The translations under genes were made by a program, and so were the position numbers. This document shows, piece after piece, positions 51,105-60,064 of a stretch of 64,000 nucleotides of DNA (its first letter is position 1; each line of letters starts with the position of its first letter). The DNA comes from Ruania alba. GTDB taxonomy: Bacteria; Actinomycetota; Actinomycetes; Actinomycetales; Beutenbergiaceae. The notes under the pieces were generated by a model. It worked only from the letters and a program-made list of their open reading frames with translations. It made no database searches and was not told the origin of the DNA. The stretch covers positions 186,001-250,000 of the forward strand of contig NZ_FNTX01000001.1 of the NCBI RefSeq assembly GCF_900105765.1, read 5' to 3'.

Positions 51105-52745
51105 ATGACCAATCCCTCCACCCTCCGCGCCCGCGCCGTAGTGACCGCGCTGGTGGCCGCCGGGATTCGCGACGTGGTGCTGGCACCGGGGTCGCGCAGC
51201 GCACCGCTTGCCTACGCCCTGCACGCCGCTGAGGACGCCGGCTGGCTCCGAGTGCACGTCCGCGTCGACGAACGATCCGCGGGCTTCGTCGCGCTCGGCA
51301 TCGCCCGGGTGCGCCCGGCGGCCGTGGTCACCACCTCGGGCACGGCCGTGGCCAACCTGCACCCCGCGGTGCTCGAGGCGAGCCACTCCGGGGCGCCGCT
51401 GATGATCGTCAGCGCCGACCGGCCGCACGAGTTGCGCGGTGTGGGTGCGAACCAGACGACCGACCAGGTGAAGGTGTTCGCCACGGCGGTGCGTAGCTTC
51501 ACCGAGCTGCCCGCTGACGACGCCGATCCGATGCGCGGGGTGCGCAGCGCCGTCACCCGGGCCGTGGCCGCCGCCACCGGCGCCCGCACCCGTGCCCCGG
51601 GGCCGGTACATCTGAACGTCGCCTTCCGGGACCCGCTCACCCCCGACGACGGCCCTTGGGCCGGTGAGGTCCCTGCACCGGTGCAGGTGGTCGCCACCGG
51701 ACCAGTGGAGCCTGTGGTGCTGCCGCGTGGTCCGCGCACCGTGGTCGTGGCCGGTGACGGGGCTCACCGCGCTGGACCCGTCCAGGAGGTGGGCTCTTGG
51801 GGCTGGCCGGTTCTCGCCGAGCCGTCCTCCGGCCTGCGGGGGGCCGCCACCGCTGTGGCGGCCGGCCGGGTGATCGCCGACGAGCTCGCCCGCGAGATCG
51901 AGCGGGTGGTGGTGCTCGGCCGGCCCACGCTGAGCCGGCCGATCACCCGGCTGCTCGCCCGGGACGACCTGGACGTGGTGGTGGTGTCAGGCAGGGCCGA
52001 CTGGGCCGACGTGGCCGGCACCGCACGCGTGGTCGCCGACGCCATCGCCGTGCCCGGCGATCTCGGGGCGGGCGAGCGGGACTGGCTGCACCGGTGGCAG
52101 CTGGCCTCGGCCGCCGCGATCACCGCACTGGACAGGCCGCGCCCTCTCGACGGACCGACGGTGGCCCACGCCGTGCTCGGGGCCGGCGGGACCGTGCTGC
52201 TCGGCTCCTCGATGGCAGTACGCGACGCCGACCTCGCGGCACCGGCCGGTCCGGCGTTCGCAGCGGCCCAGGTGCTCGCCAACCGTGGCCTGGCCGGCAT
52301 CGACGGCACCATCTCCACCGCCACCGGTGTGGCCCTGACCGGTACACCGGTGCGAGCCCTGATCGGGGATATCACCTTCCTGCACGACGTCGGCGGCCTC
52401 GCCCGCGGGAGGTTCGAGCGCGAGGTGGACCTGCAGGTGATTGTGCTCAACGACGACGGGGGATCCATCTTCGCCACGCTCGAGCACGGGAAGGAGGAGC
52501 ACGCCGAGACCTTCGGCCGGTTCTTCGCCACCCCGCAGAGTGTGGACCTGGCCGCGCTCGCGGCCGGCTTCGGCGCCCGGCACCAGGAGGTCCGCACCGT
52601 CAGCGAGCTGATGGACGCGCTCGACCAGGGCATCCATGGACGCAGCGTGATCGAGGTGCGCCTGGATCCCGCCGGTGCACACGAACGCGCCGAGAGGCTC
52701 ACCGGCTCGGTACGCCAGGCCGTCCGGAGTGCGCTGGGCAGCTGA
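51105..52745 (+). CDS. menD: SEPHCHC synthase (menaquinone synthesis)
   Basis: A 546-residue thiamine diphosphate enzyme joining isochorismate and 2-oxoglutarate. Seen: VVLAPGSRSAPLAYALH, VRVDERSAGFVALGIAR with the ThDP-activating Glu, VTTSGTAVANLHPAVLEASH, SADRPHELRGVGANQT, and the C-terminal ThDP/Mg site LIGDITFLHDVGGL with VIVLNDDGGSIF. ATG at 51105, 13 bp after the GNAT gene. Consumes the product of MenF, encoded 2 kb further on. Confidence 0.96.
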   Translation: MTNPSTLRARAVVTALVAAGIRDVVLAPGSRSAPLAYALHAAEDAGWLRVHVRVDERSAGFVALGIARVRPAAVVTTSGTAVANLHPAVLEASHSGAPLMIVSADRPHELRGVGANQTTDQVKVFATAVRSFTELPADDADPMRGVRSAVTRAVAAATGARTRAPGPVHLNVAFRDPLTPDDGPWAGEVPAPVQVVATGPVEPVVLPRGPRTVVVAGDGAHRAGPVQEVGSWGWPVLAEPSSGLRGAATAVAAGRVIADELAREIERVVVLGRPTLSRPITRLLARDDLDVVVVSGRADWADVAGTARVVADAIAVPGDLGAGERDWLHRWQLASAAAITALDRPRPLDGPTVAHAVLGAGGTVLLGSSMAVRDADLAAPAGPAFAAAQVLANRGLAGIDGTISTATGVALTGTPVRALIGDITFLHDVGGLARGRFEREVDLQVIVLNDDGGSIFATLEHGKEEHAETFGRFFATPQSVDLAALAAGFGARHQEVRTVSELMDALDQGIHGRSVIEVRLDPAGAHERAERLTGSVRQAVRSALGS

Positions 52746-52874
52746 GCACCGGTCCGCCGTCGGGACCGCCCGGTAGAGCTAGGGAGACAGGACTCTCAGG
52801 GGACTCCCAGGAACAGTTCAGCCGCACGACAGGTCCGCGCGTTGTCATAGGTCCATCACCACGAGGAGGACCTG

Positions 52875-54257
52875 ATGAACGAGCAGCACCACCCACACGC
52901 AGACCGGCCGCGCGAACCCCGTGGGGACTGGCCGACGCCGTCCCAGTACGGGTCTGGTGCGCACGCCCAGCCTGCGGCGACCCAGCCCGAGGCGACGCAT
53001 TGGCCGGCAACGGGCGGGCCGTCCAACCCGTACGCATGGTCGGCGCCCAGCGCAGCCGGCCTCCCAGGGCAGAACCCCGGTGGGTACGGTCACGACATGC
53101 AGCATGCCTCCGCGCCCACGACCCATGCGCCGGCCGCTCCCCATCCGCCGCAGGTCGCTGCTCCGCGAGGAAAGCGCCAGCGGCCCTGGTTGATGGTGGG
53201 CGTGGCGGCGGTCCTCGCCGCCGGGCTCGCCAGTGGTGGGACCGCCCTGGTGCTGGACGGCTCCCACGCGGCAGACTCGGGTCTGACCCAGGTCCCGTCG
53301 GGCACCACAGTGTCCCCGGCCGCCGACGGCAGCCCCGACTGGCAGGCGGCGGCCGAGTCGGTTCGCCCGAGCGTGGTGGCCATCGACGCCGCCTCTCAGC
53401 AGGGGCAGGGCGCCGGTTCCGGCGTGATCATCGACGCCGAATCCGGGTACGTGCTGACCAACAACCACGTGGTCGAAGGAGCCCAACAGCTCGCTGTCAC
53501 GCTCAGCGACGGGCGGATGTTCGAGGCGGAGATCATCGGTACTGATCGGGCCACCGACCTCGCCGTGCTGCAGCTCGCGGACCCGCCGGACGATCTCACC
53601 GCTGCCACGCTTGGCACGTCCGAGGACGTCACGGTCGGTCAGGGTGTGATGGCGGTCGGGAACCCGCTCGGACTGGACTCGACCGTGACCACCGGGATCG
53701 TCTCAGCGCTGGACCGTCCGGTGAACACCACCGATCAGCGGTCCCAGGAGTCCGTGGTCACGAACGCCATCCAGATCGACGCGGCGGTCAACCGCGGCAA
53801 CTCCGGTGGGCCGTTGTTCGACGCCGAGGGGCGCGTCATCGGCATCACCTCATCGATCGCCACCGACGGCCAGTCCTCGGGCAGCATCGGTCTGGGCTTC
53901 GCGATCCCGGTGGACCTGGCCACGGACATCGCCGATCAGTTGATCGCCAACGGGGCGGCTGAACATGCCTATCTGGGTGTGACGCTCACCGACGAGATGG
54001 TGACGGCAGATGGTTCCACTCGGACCGGGGCGGCGGTGCGCGAGGTGCTCGACGGTACTCCGGCTGCCGAGGCGGGGCTGCGCTCCGGCGACGTGATCGT
54101 GCAGATCGACGACGACAGCGTCGGAAGTGCAGCGTCGCTCACCGGCTACGTCCGCACCTACGCCTCCGGCGACGAGGTGACGCTCAGCGTCGCCCGCGAC
54201 GGTGAGCTGAGCCAGGTGACGGTCACCCTGGCCGCGCGTGAGGATGTGCCCTCCTAG
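52875..54257 (+). CDS. HtrA-like serine protease with PDZ domain
   Basis: A 460-residue trypsin-like quality-control protease. Residues 1-100 are a Pro/Gln/His-rich cytosolic tail; one transmembrane helix follows (LMVGVAAVLAAGLASGGTAL); the protease carries the triad His198 (LTNNHVVEG), Asp228 (DRATDLAVLQL) and Ser310 (NRGNSGGPLFD); a PDZ domain ends the protein (AAEAGLRSGDVIVQIDDDSV). Domain order matches membrane-bound actinobacterial HtrA/PepD. ATG with GAGGAGG. Located between menD and menF but likely not part of quinone synthesis. Confidence 0.93.
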   Translation: MNEQHHPHADRPREPRGDWPTPSQYGSGAHAQPAATQPEATHWPATGGPSNPYAWSAPSAAGLPGQNPGGYGHDMQHASAPTTHAPAAPHPPQVAAPRGKRQRPWLMVGVAAVLAAGLASGGTALVLDGSHAADSGLTQVPSGTTVSPAADGSPDWQAAAESVRPSVVAIDAASQQGQGAGSGVIIDAESGYVLTNNHVVEGAQQLAVTLSDGRMFEAEIIGTDRATDLAVLQLADPPDDLTAATLGTSEDVTVGQGVMAVGNPLGLDSTVTTGIVSALDRPVNTTDQRSQESVVTNAIQIDAAVNRGNSGGPLFDAEGRVIGITSSIATDGQSSGSIGLGFAIPVDLATDIADQLIANGAAEHAYLGVTLTDEMVTADGSTRTGAAVREVLDGTPAAEAGLRSGDVIVQIDDDSVGSAASLTGYVRTYASGDEVTLSVARDGELSQVTVTLAAREDVPS

Positions 54258-54264
54258 AGAGTTT

Positions 54265-54320
54265 CGACGGGCCTGAGCGAGCTCGTGCCACATCTGGCAT
54301 GACGGCGCTCAGGGCCGTCG
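54265..54320. terminator. Bidirectional terminator between htrA-type gene and menF
   Basis: A 15-bp stem with one mismatch (54265-54279 with 54306-54320; arms CGACGGGCCTGAGCG and CGCTCAGGGCCGTCG). The loop contains a second stem TGCCA/TGGCA, giving a nested structure. It lies between convergent genes and can serve both. No U-tract. Confidence 0.7.
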
Positions 54321-54342
54321 ATAGTTTCACGAGGAGGTTTGC

Positions 54343-55641
54343 TCAGCGCCCCAAGGCGGTCCGCATCGGCTCCAGCTTCGCCTCGGACTCGGCGATCTCA
54401 GCCTCCGGGTCCGAGGCCGCGACGATGCCGCACCCGGCGAACAGCCGCAGCGACCGGCCGTCCGGAGCCACCTCGGCCGAACGCAGGGCGATGCCCCACT
54501 CACCGTCGCCGTCGGCGCCGATCCACCCGACCGGGCCGGCGTACCGGGCGCGATCCATCGACTCGTGCTCGGCGATGATCCGGGCGGCCACGTCGGTGGG
54601 GGTGCCGCACACGGCCGCCGTCGGGTGCAGTGCCGCCGCCACCTCGAGCGAGGACATGTCGGCGTGGGTGTCGTCCAGTACCGCGGTCACGTCAGTGGCC
54701 AGGTGCATCACGTTCGGCAGATGCAGCACGAACGGAGCCTCCGGCGCACTGGTGGAGGCCACGTACGGCTCGAGGGAGCGCGTGAGGGAGTCCACCGCGA
54801 ACTCGTGCTCCTCCAGGTCCTTCGACGACCGGGCAAGGGAGGCGGCTCGGGCCAGATCAGCCTCATCATCGCCGGTGCGCTGGATGGTTCCGGCGAGCAC
54901 CCGGGAGGAGATCAGGCCGCGCTCGCGGCGGACCAGGAGCTCCGGGGTGGCGCCCACCAGAGAGTCGACGGCGAACGTCCAGCAGGTCGGGTAGTCCTCT
55001 GCCAGCGCGCTGAGCAGGCTCCGGACGTCCACGGGGGAGTCCAGGCGGGCAGTCACGTCGCGGGCCATCACCACCTTGGCAACATCGCCGCCCCTGATCA
55101 GCCGCACCACATCGGCGACGGCGTCCCCCCAGTCCGATGCACCCAGGGCACCGTCGGCGTAGCTCACCTCGGGGCGGGCCAGCGGTGCGTCCCGGGCGGT
55201 GCGCAACGCCGTCGGGTTGGGCGGCGGCTGCAGCTCGGAGGCCGAGGTGATGGTGGTCAGCCAGGCTGCCCCGCCGCGCCGTCCGGCAACCACTCGAGGC
55301 ACGATCAGGGTGCCGCCGGCCTCGGAATCTGGTGAAAAGGCAAACGAGCCGAACGCCACCGGCCCAGTGCCCGGGCGGCGCACCTCGTCGCGCACCACCA
55401 TGTGCTGGGCAAGGTCGCGCCAGCGCTGGTCCGCCTCGGCGAACCGGTCCTCGCCGTGGGTCTCGATCCGCAGCGCCTCGCCCCAGCCGACGATGCCCTC
55501 ACCGCGGCGTACCCAGGCGAGTGCGTCGGCGGGGCTGGCCGCGGGAAGCAGATCGAAGAGGGCGCCGAGTGCCTCGTCGGGGACGGAGATCGTCCGTGCG
55601 AGCAGCGTCGGCGGCCAAGGCTCAGGGGCGGCGTCGGTCAT
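54343..55641 (-). CDS. menF: Isochorismate synthase
   Basis: A 432-residue chorismate-binding enzyme that converts chorismate to isochorismate, the first menaquinone step. Seen in the C-terminal half: [79 protein letters not shown] and [20 protein letters not shown], all typical of the MenF/DhbC/EntC group. No siderophore genes are nearby, so menaquinone is the natural role. Divergent from menG. Confidence 0.93.
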   Translation of the reverse strand: MTDAAPEPWPPTLLARTISVPDEALGALFDLLPAASPADALAWVRRGEGIVGWGEALRIETHGEDRFAEADQRWRDLAQHMVVRDEVRRPGTGPVAFGSFAFSPDSEAGGTLIVPRVVAGRRGGAAWLTTITSASELQPPPNPTALRTARDAPLARPEVSYADGALGASDWGDAVADVVRLIRGGDVAKVVMARDVTARLDSPVDVRSLLSALAEDYPTCWTFAVDSLVGATPELLVRRERGLISSRVLAGTIQRTGDDEADLARAASLARSSKDLEEHEFAVDSLTRSLEPYVASTSAPEAPFVLHLPNVMHLATDVTAVLDDTHADMSSLEVAAALHPTAAVCGTPTDVAARIIAEHESMDRARYAGPVGWIGADGDGEWGIALRSAEVAPDGRSLRLFAGCGIVAASDPEAEIAESEAKLEPMRTALGR

Positions 55642-55739
55642 CGTTGGTCAGCCTATTGCGGTCAGGAGTCGTTGCACCCGCCGGAGCCGGTGATGCTGGT
55701 CACGCACCTGCTCACCCGCGGCTACGTCATGATGGAGGC

Positions 55740-56435
55740 ATGTCACGAGCCAGCCTGGCCAAGGATCCCCGTGAGGTCGCGGGGATGTTCGACGGTGTCG
55801 CACCCGCCTACGACCTCACCAACGATGTCCTCTCGATGGGGATGGACCGTCTCTGGCGGGTGCAGACCCGAGCCGCGGTGGCCGCCGCGCCGGGGGAGCG
55901 GGTGCTGGACCTGGCCGCCGGGACCGGCACGTCCAGCGAGCCGTACGCCGATGCCGGCATCGACGTGGTTCCGTGCGACTTTTCCGCCGGGATGGTCGCC
56001 GTGGGCAAGCGCCGCAGGCCCGACCTCGACTTCGTCGTCGGGGATGCCACCGCGTTGCCCTTCGCTGACGCCACGTTCGATGCGGTCACCATCTCGTTCG
56101 GGCTACGCAACGTGGTCGACACGACGGCGGCCCTCGCCGAGATGTTCCGCGTCACCGCTCCCGGTGGCCGGCTGGTGATCTGCGAGTTCTCCACCCCGCC
56201 GAACGCCGCATGGCGAGGCTTGTACGGGTTCTACCGGGACCAGGTGCTGCCACGGGTCGCCTCCCTGGTGAGTTCCAATACCGACGCCTACTCCTATCTC
56301 TCGGAGTCCATCGCGGACTGGCCGGACCAGCGCGCGCTCGCGGGGCTGCTGCACGAGGCGGGTTGGCGTTCGGTGGCCTACCGCAACCTCAGCGGCGGGA
56401 TCGTGGCACTGCACCGGGCGACGAAGCCGGCCTGA
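55740..56435 (+). CDS. menG: Demethylmenaquinone methyltransferase
   Basis: A 231-residue UbiE/MenG-family SAM methyltransferase. SAM site [19 protein letters not shown]; family motifs [50 protein letters not shown] and the late [12 protein letters not shown]. It adds the C2 methyl to demethylmenaquinone, using the MenA product. ATG at 55740 preceded by GATGGAGGC. The order menG, menJ, nuo is shared with other actinobacteria. Confidence 0.95.
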   Translation: MSRASLAKDPREVAGMFDGVAPAYDLTNDVLSMGMDRLWRVQTRAAVAAAPGERVLDLAAGTGTSSEPYADAGIDVVPCDFSAGMVAVGKRRRPDLDFVVGDATALPFADATFDAVTISFGLRNVVDTTAALAEMFRVTAPGGRLVICEFSTPPNAAWRGLYGFYRDQVLPRVASLVSSNTDAYSYLSESIADWPDQRALAGLLHEAGWRSVAYRNLSGGIVALHRATKPA

Positions 56436-56792
56436 CGCCGTCCCTCGCAACCCCTCTCAGAACTCGAACGTCGCTCTGGCTACCGCCGCAACCGTCAGAT
56501 CGACGTTCGATTCTCGGTGTGGGGGCACCAGCCGTCCCGGAGCATGAGAATTACGGCACTCTCGCGTAGCGAAAAATTGGCGGAATATGGGGCCGGAGCG
56601 GGTGTGCCCGTGGTCTCGGTCACGCCCCTGTCGGGGTAGCCTAGGCGTCGAGAACCGACCCGCCGACGCAGGTTCGGTGCTCCGCCGTGGCCGCATGCCG
56701 GAGGCGCTGACATCCCCGAAGGACTCAGCGCAGCAGGTGGGCGACCGGGTGTACCTGAAGCAGATCAGCGACGAGACAGGTCAGGTGGAAGC
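56436..56792. other. 357-bp gap between menG and menJ: hairpin and likely promoter
   Basis: A hairpin with perfect 10-bp arms (TCGAACGTCG at 56464-56473, CGACGTTCGA at 56501-56510) begins 28 bp past menG and may terminate it. The gap then contains the only AT-rich run here (GCGAAAAATTGGCGGAATAT, 56569-56588) and a TAGCCT (56637-56642), each a possible promoter element for menJ-nuo. I could not fit a full -35/-10 pair. No RNA gene or conserved frame is visible. Confidence 0.45.
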
Positions 56793-58088
56793 GTGCGCAG
56801 CACAACCGATGACGCGGATGTCATCGTCGTTGGCGCAGGCCCCGCCGGTGCTGCCAGTGCCCACTATCTCGCCGCTGCCGGCCTTGAGGTGCTGCTGCTG
56901 GAGAAGGCCACCTTCCCGCGCGACAAGATCTGCGGCGACGGCCTCACGCCCCGAGCCGTGGCCGAGCTCATCCGGATGGGGGTACCCACCCGCGCCGAGG
57001 ACGGCTGGATCCGCAACCGCGGTCTCCGGGTGATCGGTGGCGGGCACACCATCCACCTGCCCTGGCCGCAGATCGAGCGCTACCCCGACTACGGGCTCGC
57101 CAAGGCACGGACCGATCTGGACAGCACGCTCGCGTACCACGCCCGCGCCACCGGCGCCAAGCTTCTCGAAGGCACCTCCGTGACCGGGCCGCTGCTCGAC
57201 GAGCGCACCGGCAGGGTCGTCGGCGTGCAGGCGAAGCAGGTCGATGCCCGAGGACGCCGCGTGGAGGGTGAGCCGTTGACGTTCCGAGCGTCGGTGGTGA
57301 TCGGGGCCGACGGCGTCTCCGCCCGGATGGCCACCTCGCTCGGCCTGGCCAAGATGGACAGCAGGCCCATGGGAGTGGCTGTCCGCACCTACTTCCGCAC
57401 CCCACGCCACGACGACGAGTGGATGGAGTCCCACCTCGAGCTCTGGGACGGCGAGCCGGGCAGGTCCCAGCTGCTCCCCGGCTACGGCTGGATCTTCCCG
57501 CTCGGCAACGGCCTGGCGAATGTCGGACTCGGGTCCGTCAACTCCACCGCCACGGCCACCCAGCTCGACTACAAGGCGCTCTTCGCCGCGTGGATGCGCA
57601 ATGCGCCGCCCGAATGGGAGTTCACACCGGAGAACCAGGAGGGGCCGGTGCGCGGTGCCGCCCTGCCGATGGCGTTCAACCGGCAGCCGCTCTACACCCG
57701 CGGCCTGCTCCTGGTGGGCGACTCCGGCGGCATGGTCTCCCCGTTCAACGGCGAGGGAATCGCCTACGGTCTGCAGGCCGGCCGGGTGGCGGCCGATGTG
57801 ATCGCCCAGGCGCTCGCACGCACCAGCGACGATGCCCGGGAACGCACACTGGCGACCTACCCCGAGCGGATGCGTGCCGACCTGGGCGGGTACTTCACCC
57901 TTGGTCGGGCGTTCGTGAAACTGATCGAGAACCCGCAGGTGATGCGGATCTGCACCAAGCACGGCCTGCCCCGCCCCACGTTGATGAAGATCGTGCTGAA
58001 GCTGCTCTCGGACTGTTACGACACCCGCGGTGGGGACCCCACCGATCGGGTCATCACGGCACTGACCAAGATGGTGCCGGCCGCATGA
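56793..58088 (+). CDS. menJ: Geranylgeranyl reductase family / menaquinone chain reductase
   Basis: A 431-residue FAD-dependent reductase. Rossmann loop VIVVGAGPAGAASAHYL, then LLEKATFPRDKICGDGLTPRAV, the mid motif VIGADGVSARMA, and LLVGDSGGMVSPFNGEGIAYGLQAGR, all marks of the geranylgeranyl reductase family. In mycobacteria the homologue MenJ saturates one isoprene unit of menaquinone; that role fits the neighbouring menG and nuo. GTG at 56793 with AGGTGGAAG upstream. Its stop overlaps a short frame by ATGA. Confidence 0.88.
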   Translation: MRSTTDDADVIVVGAGPAGAASAHYLAAAGLEVLLLEKATFPRDKICGDGLTPRAVAELIRMGVPTRAEDGWIRNRGLRVIGGGHTIHLPWPQIERYPDYGLAKARTDLDSTLAYHARATGAKLLEGTSVTGPLLDERTGRVVGVQAKQVDARGRRVEGEPLTFRASVVIGADGVSARMATSLGLAKMDSRPMGVAVRTYFRTPRHDDEWMESHLELWDGEPGRSQLLPGYGWIFPLGNGLANVGLGSVNSTATATQLDYKALFAAWMRNAPPEWEFTPENQEGPVRGAALPMAFNRQPLYTRGLLLVGDSGGMVSPFNGEGIAYGLQAGRVAADVIAQALARTSDDARERTLATYPERMRADLGGYFTLGRAFVKLIENPQVMRICTKHGLPRPTLMKIVLKLLSDCYDTRGGDPTDRVITALTKMVPAA

Positions 58089-58177
58089 GCGCGAGGAGCC
58101 CCCGCGTAGGGACGCCGAGGCACGAGGTGTACCGGAGCGAGGCACCGCAGCGGGCGTGGAAGGCAGACACAGCATGA
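58085..58177 (+). CDS. Short frame 1 between menJ and nuoA (30 aa), repeat-bearing
   Basis: An ATG that overlaps the menJ stop (ATGA) opens a 30-codon frame, MSARSPRVGTPRHEVYRSEA in its first part, that ends at another ATGA with the next short frame. Its sequence shares MSARS...E(V/L)YRSEAPQ with the short frame before nuoC, and the DNA of both is a repeat. I know no family. It may be a real coupled micro-gene, or just a repeat that happens to be open. No own ribosome binding site; translation would need re-initiation. Confidence 0.35.
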   Translation: MSARSPRVGTPRHEVYRSEAPQRAWKADTA

Positions 58178-58263
58178 GAGAACCCCAGACCAAGGCGACG
58201 ACGCCGTGCCATCGTGGCCGGCCGCCGTCGGGAAGCTACACCGCCCGAAGGAAGAACTCATGA
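58174..58263 (+). CDS. Short frame 2 between menJ and nuoA (29 aa)
   Basis: A 29-codon frame that starts in the stop of short frame 1 (ATGA) and ends in the start of nuoA (ATGA). The peptide begins MREPQTKATTPCHRGRPP and ends in a basic run (ARRKNS). GGAAGG lies ~11 bases before its ATG. The nuoA ribosome binding site (GAAGGAAG) is inside its 3' end. Unrecognised; coupling between menJ and nuoA is the plausible role if translated. Confidence 0.35.
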   Translation: MREPQTKATTPCHRGRPPSGSYTARRKNS

Positions 58264-58619
58264 CCAACCCGTACGTCCCGCTGCTGATCATGGGCCTGCT
58301 CGCGCTCGTGATGGGCCTGGCCGGGCTCGCCTCCAGCGTGGTGATCGGCCCGAAGCGGTACAACAAGGTGAAGGTGGACGCCTACGAGTGCGGTATCCAG
58401 CCCTCACCGCACGCGGCGACCGGTCGCTTCCCGGTGAAGTACTACATCGTGGCGATGACGTTCATCATCTTCGACATCGAGGTCGTGTTCCTCTACCCGT
58501 GGGCGGTCTCGTTCTCCGAGCTCGCCACCTTCGGGCTGATCGCAATGCTCACGTTCCTCGTGCTGATCACCGTGCCGTTCGTCTACGAATGGCGCCGTGG
58601 CGGCCTGGACTGGGACTGA
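58260..58619 (+). CDS. nuoA: NADH-quinone oxidoreductase subunit A
   Basis: A 119-residue membrane subunit of complex I with three helices ([61 protein letters not shown]). The conserved segment [21 protein letters not shown] and the [11 protein letters not shown] run are diagnostic. It sits beside the quinone channel, together with NuoH/J/K. ATG with GAAGGAAG upstream; first gene of the nuo operon. Confidence 0.96.
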   Translation: MTNPYVPLLIMGLLALVMGLAGLASSVVIGPKRYNKVKVDAYECGIQPSPHAATGRFPVKYYIVAMTFIIFDIEVVFLYPWAVSFSELATFGLIAMLTFLVLITVPFVYEWRRGGLDWD

Positions 58620-58635
58620 GGAAGGAGGAGAAACC

Positions 58636-59193
58636 ATGGGACTCGAAGACAAGCTTCCTAGCGGATTCATGCTCGGCAAGGTGGAGGACCTGGTGGGCTG
58701 GGTCCGCAGCTCATCGATGTGGCCGGTCACGATGGGTCTGGCCTGCTGCGCGATCGAGATGATGGCCACCGGGACCTCCCGGTTCGACATCTCCCGGTTC
58801 GGCATGGAGGTCTTCCGGGCCTCGCCGCGCCAGGCGGACCTGATGATCGTCTCCGGTCGGCTCAGCCACAAGATGGCCCCGGTGATCCGCACCGTGTACG
58901 ACCAGATGAGCGACCCGAAGTGGGTCATCTCCATGGGTGTGTGCGCCTCCTCGGGTGGCATGTTCAACAACTACGCGATCGTGCAGGGTGTGGACCACGT
59001 GCTCCCGGTCGACGTGTACCTGCCCGGCTGCCCGCCGCGGCCGGAGATGCTGATCAACGCCATCCTCGAGCTGCACGAGCAGGTCGTGAAGAACGAGCCG
59101 CTCGCCGGCAACCGGGCCGAGGTGCGCGCCAAGGTTGAGGCGGCGGCGCTCGAGGCTGTGCCGACGCACCAGATGAAGGGGCTGTTGGCGTGA
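58636..59193 (+). CDS. nuoB: NADH-quinone oxidoreductase subunit B
   Basis: A 185-residue subunit carrying the terminal [4Fe-4S] cluster N2 that reduces menaquinone. Cluster cysteines appear in [23 protein letters not shown] and [18 protein letters not shown] before the ATG. The stop is followed two bases later by a GTG that opens a short frame leading to nuoC. C-terminal ~25 residues ([20 protein letters not shown]) form an extension common in actinobacteria. Confidence 0.97.
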   Translation: MGLEDKLPSGFMLGKVEDLVGWVRSSSMWPVTMGLACCAIEMMATGTSRFDISRFGMEVFRASPRQADLMIVSGRLSHKMAPVIRTVYDQMSDPKWVISMGVCASSGGMFNNYAIVQGVDHVLPVDVYLPGCPPRPEMLINAILELHEQVVKNEPLAGNRAEVRAKVEAAALEAVPTHQMKGLLA

Positions 59194-59195
59194 AT

Positions 59196-59300
59196 GTGAG
59201 CGCGAGGAGCCGTCAGATTCCGCCGCAGGCACGGACGACGAGGAACGAGTTGTACCGGAGCGAGGCACCGCAGTGTTCGCGCAAGGAGGGCGTCGCGTGA
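59196..59300 (+). CDS. Short frame 3 between nuoB and nuoC (34 aa), repeat-bearing
   Basis: A GTG two bases after the nuoB stop opens a 34-codon frame ([20 protein letters not shown] at its start) that ends in the nuoC start (GTGA). The part ELYRSEAPQ and the leading SARS match short frame 1. The nuoC ribosome binding site (AAGGAGGG) lies inside it. Function unknown; alternatively a non-coding copy of an interspersed repeat. Confidence 0.35.
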   Translation: MSARSRQIPPQARTTRNELYRSEAPQCSRKEGVA

Positions 59301-60064
59301 CGGACGGGGAGAACAAGGACGAGGTGACCAGCCCGGCCCAGGAGGCGCAGGAGGCTGGTTCGCAGAATCTCGAGCAGGTGACCCAGCCCGGCGGGCGAGC
59401 CCCGCTGGACGTCGTCGAGGTCCGCTCCGGCATGTTCGGCGTCAGTGGCACCGGAGACACCTCCGGCTACGGTGGTCTGCAGCGTGTGGTCGCCCTTCCG
59501 GGAGCGTCGTCGCGCCCCTACGGCAGCTACTTCGACGAGGTGGTCGACATCCTCGCCGAGGTGCTCGGCGAAGCCGGTGTGGCCTACGACGACGCGGTCG
59601 AGAAGGTGGTGGTGTTCCGCGACGAGTGCACGCTGTTCGTGCGGCCCGAGCACCTCCCCGTGGTGGCCCGTTCGTTGCGGGACGATCAGGACCTGCGGTT
59701 CGAGCTGTGCCTGGGCGTCTCCGGGGTGCACTACCCCGGGGACGAAGGTCGTGAGCTGCACGCCGTGTACCCGCTGTTCTCGATCACGCACAACCGGGCG
59801 ATCCGGCTGGAGGTGGCCGTCTCCGACGCGGATCCGCACTTGCCGACGATCGTCGACACCTACCCGGCCAACGACTGGCACGAGCGTGAGGCCTGGGACT
59901 TCTTCGGGATGATCTTCGACGGGCACCCCTCCCTGGCTCGTATCCAGATGCCGGACGACTGGCCCGGCCACCCGCAGCGCAAGGACTACCCGCTCGGCGG
60001 GATCCCGGTCGAGTACAAGGGCGCCGAGGTACCGGCACCCGACAACCGGAGGTCGTACAACTGA
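59297..60064 (+). CDS. nuoC: NADH-quinone oxidoreductase subunit C
   Basis: A 255-residue peripheral-arm subunit of complex I (30-kDa type). An acidic, Gln/Glu-rich N-terminal tail of ~45 residues is followed by the conserved domain with [36 protein letters not shown], and the signature [20 protein letters not shown] ending in [18 protein letters not shown] at 59297 fixed by AAGGAGGG six bases upstream. Stop overlaps the nuoD start. Confidence 0.95.
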   Translation: MTDGENKDEVTSPAQEAQEAGSQNLEQVTQPGGRAPLDVVEVRSGMFGVSGTGDTSGYGGLQRVVALPGASSRPYGSYFDEVVDILAEVLGEAGVAYDDAVEKVVVFRDECTLFVRPEHLPVVARSLRDDQDLRFELCLGVSGVHYPGDEGRELHAVYPLFSITHNRAIRLEVAVSDADPHLPTIVDTYPANDWHEREAWDFFGMIFDGHPSLARIQMPDDWPGHPQRKDYPLGGIPVEYKGAEVPAPDNRRSYN

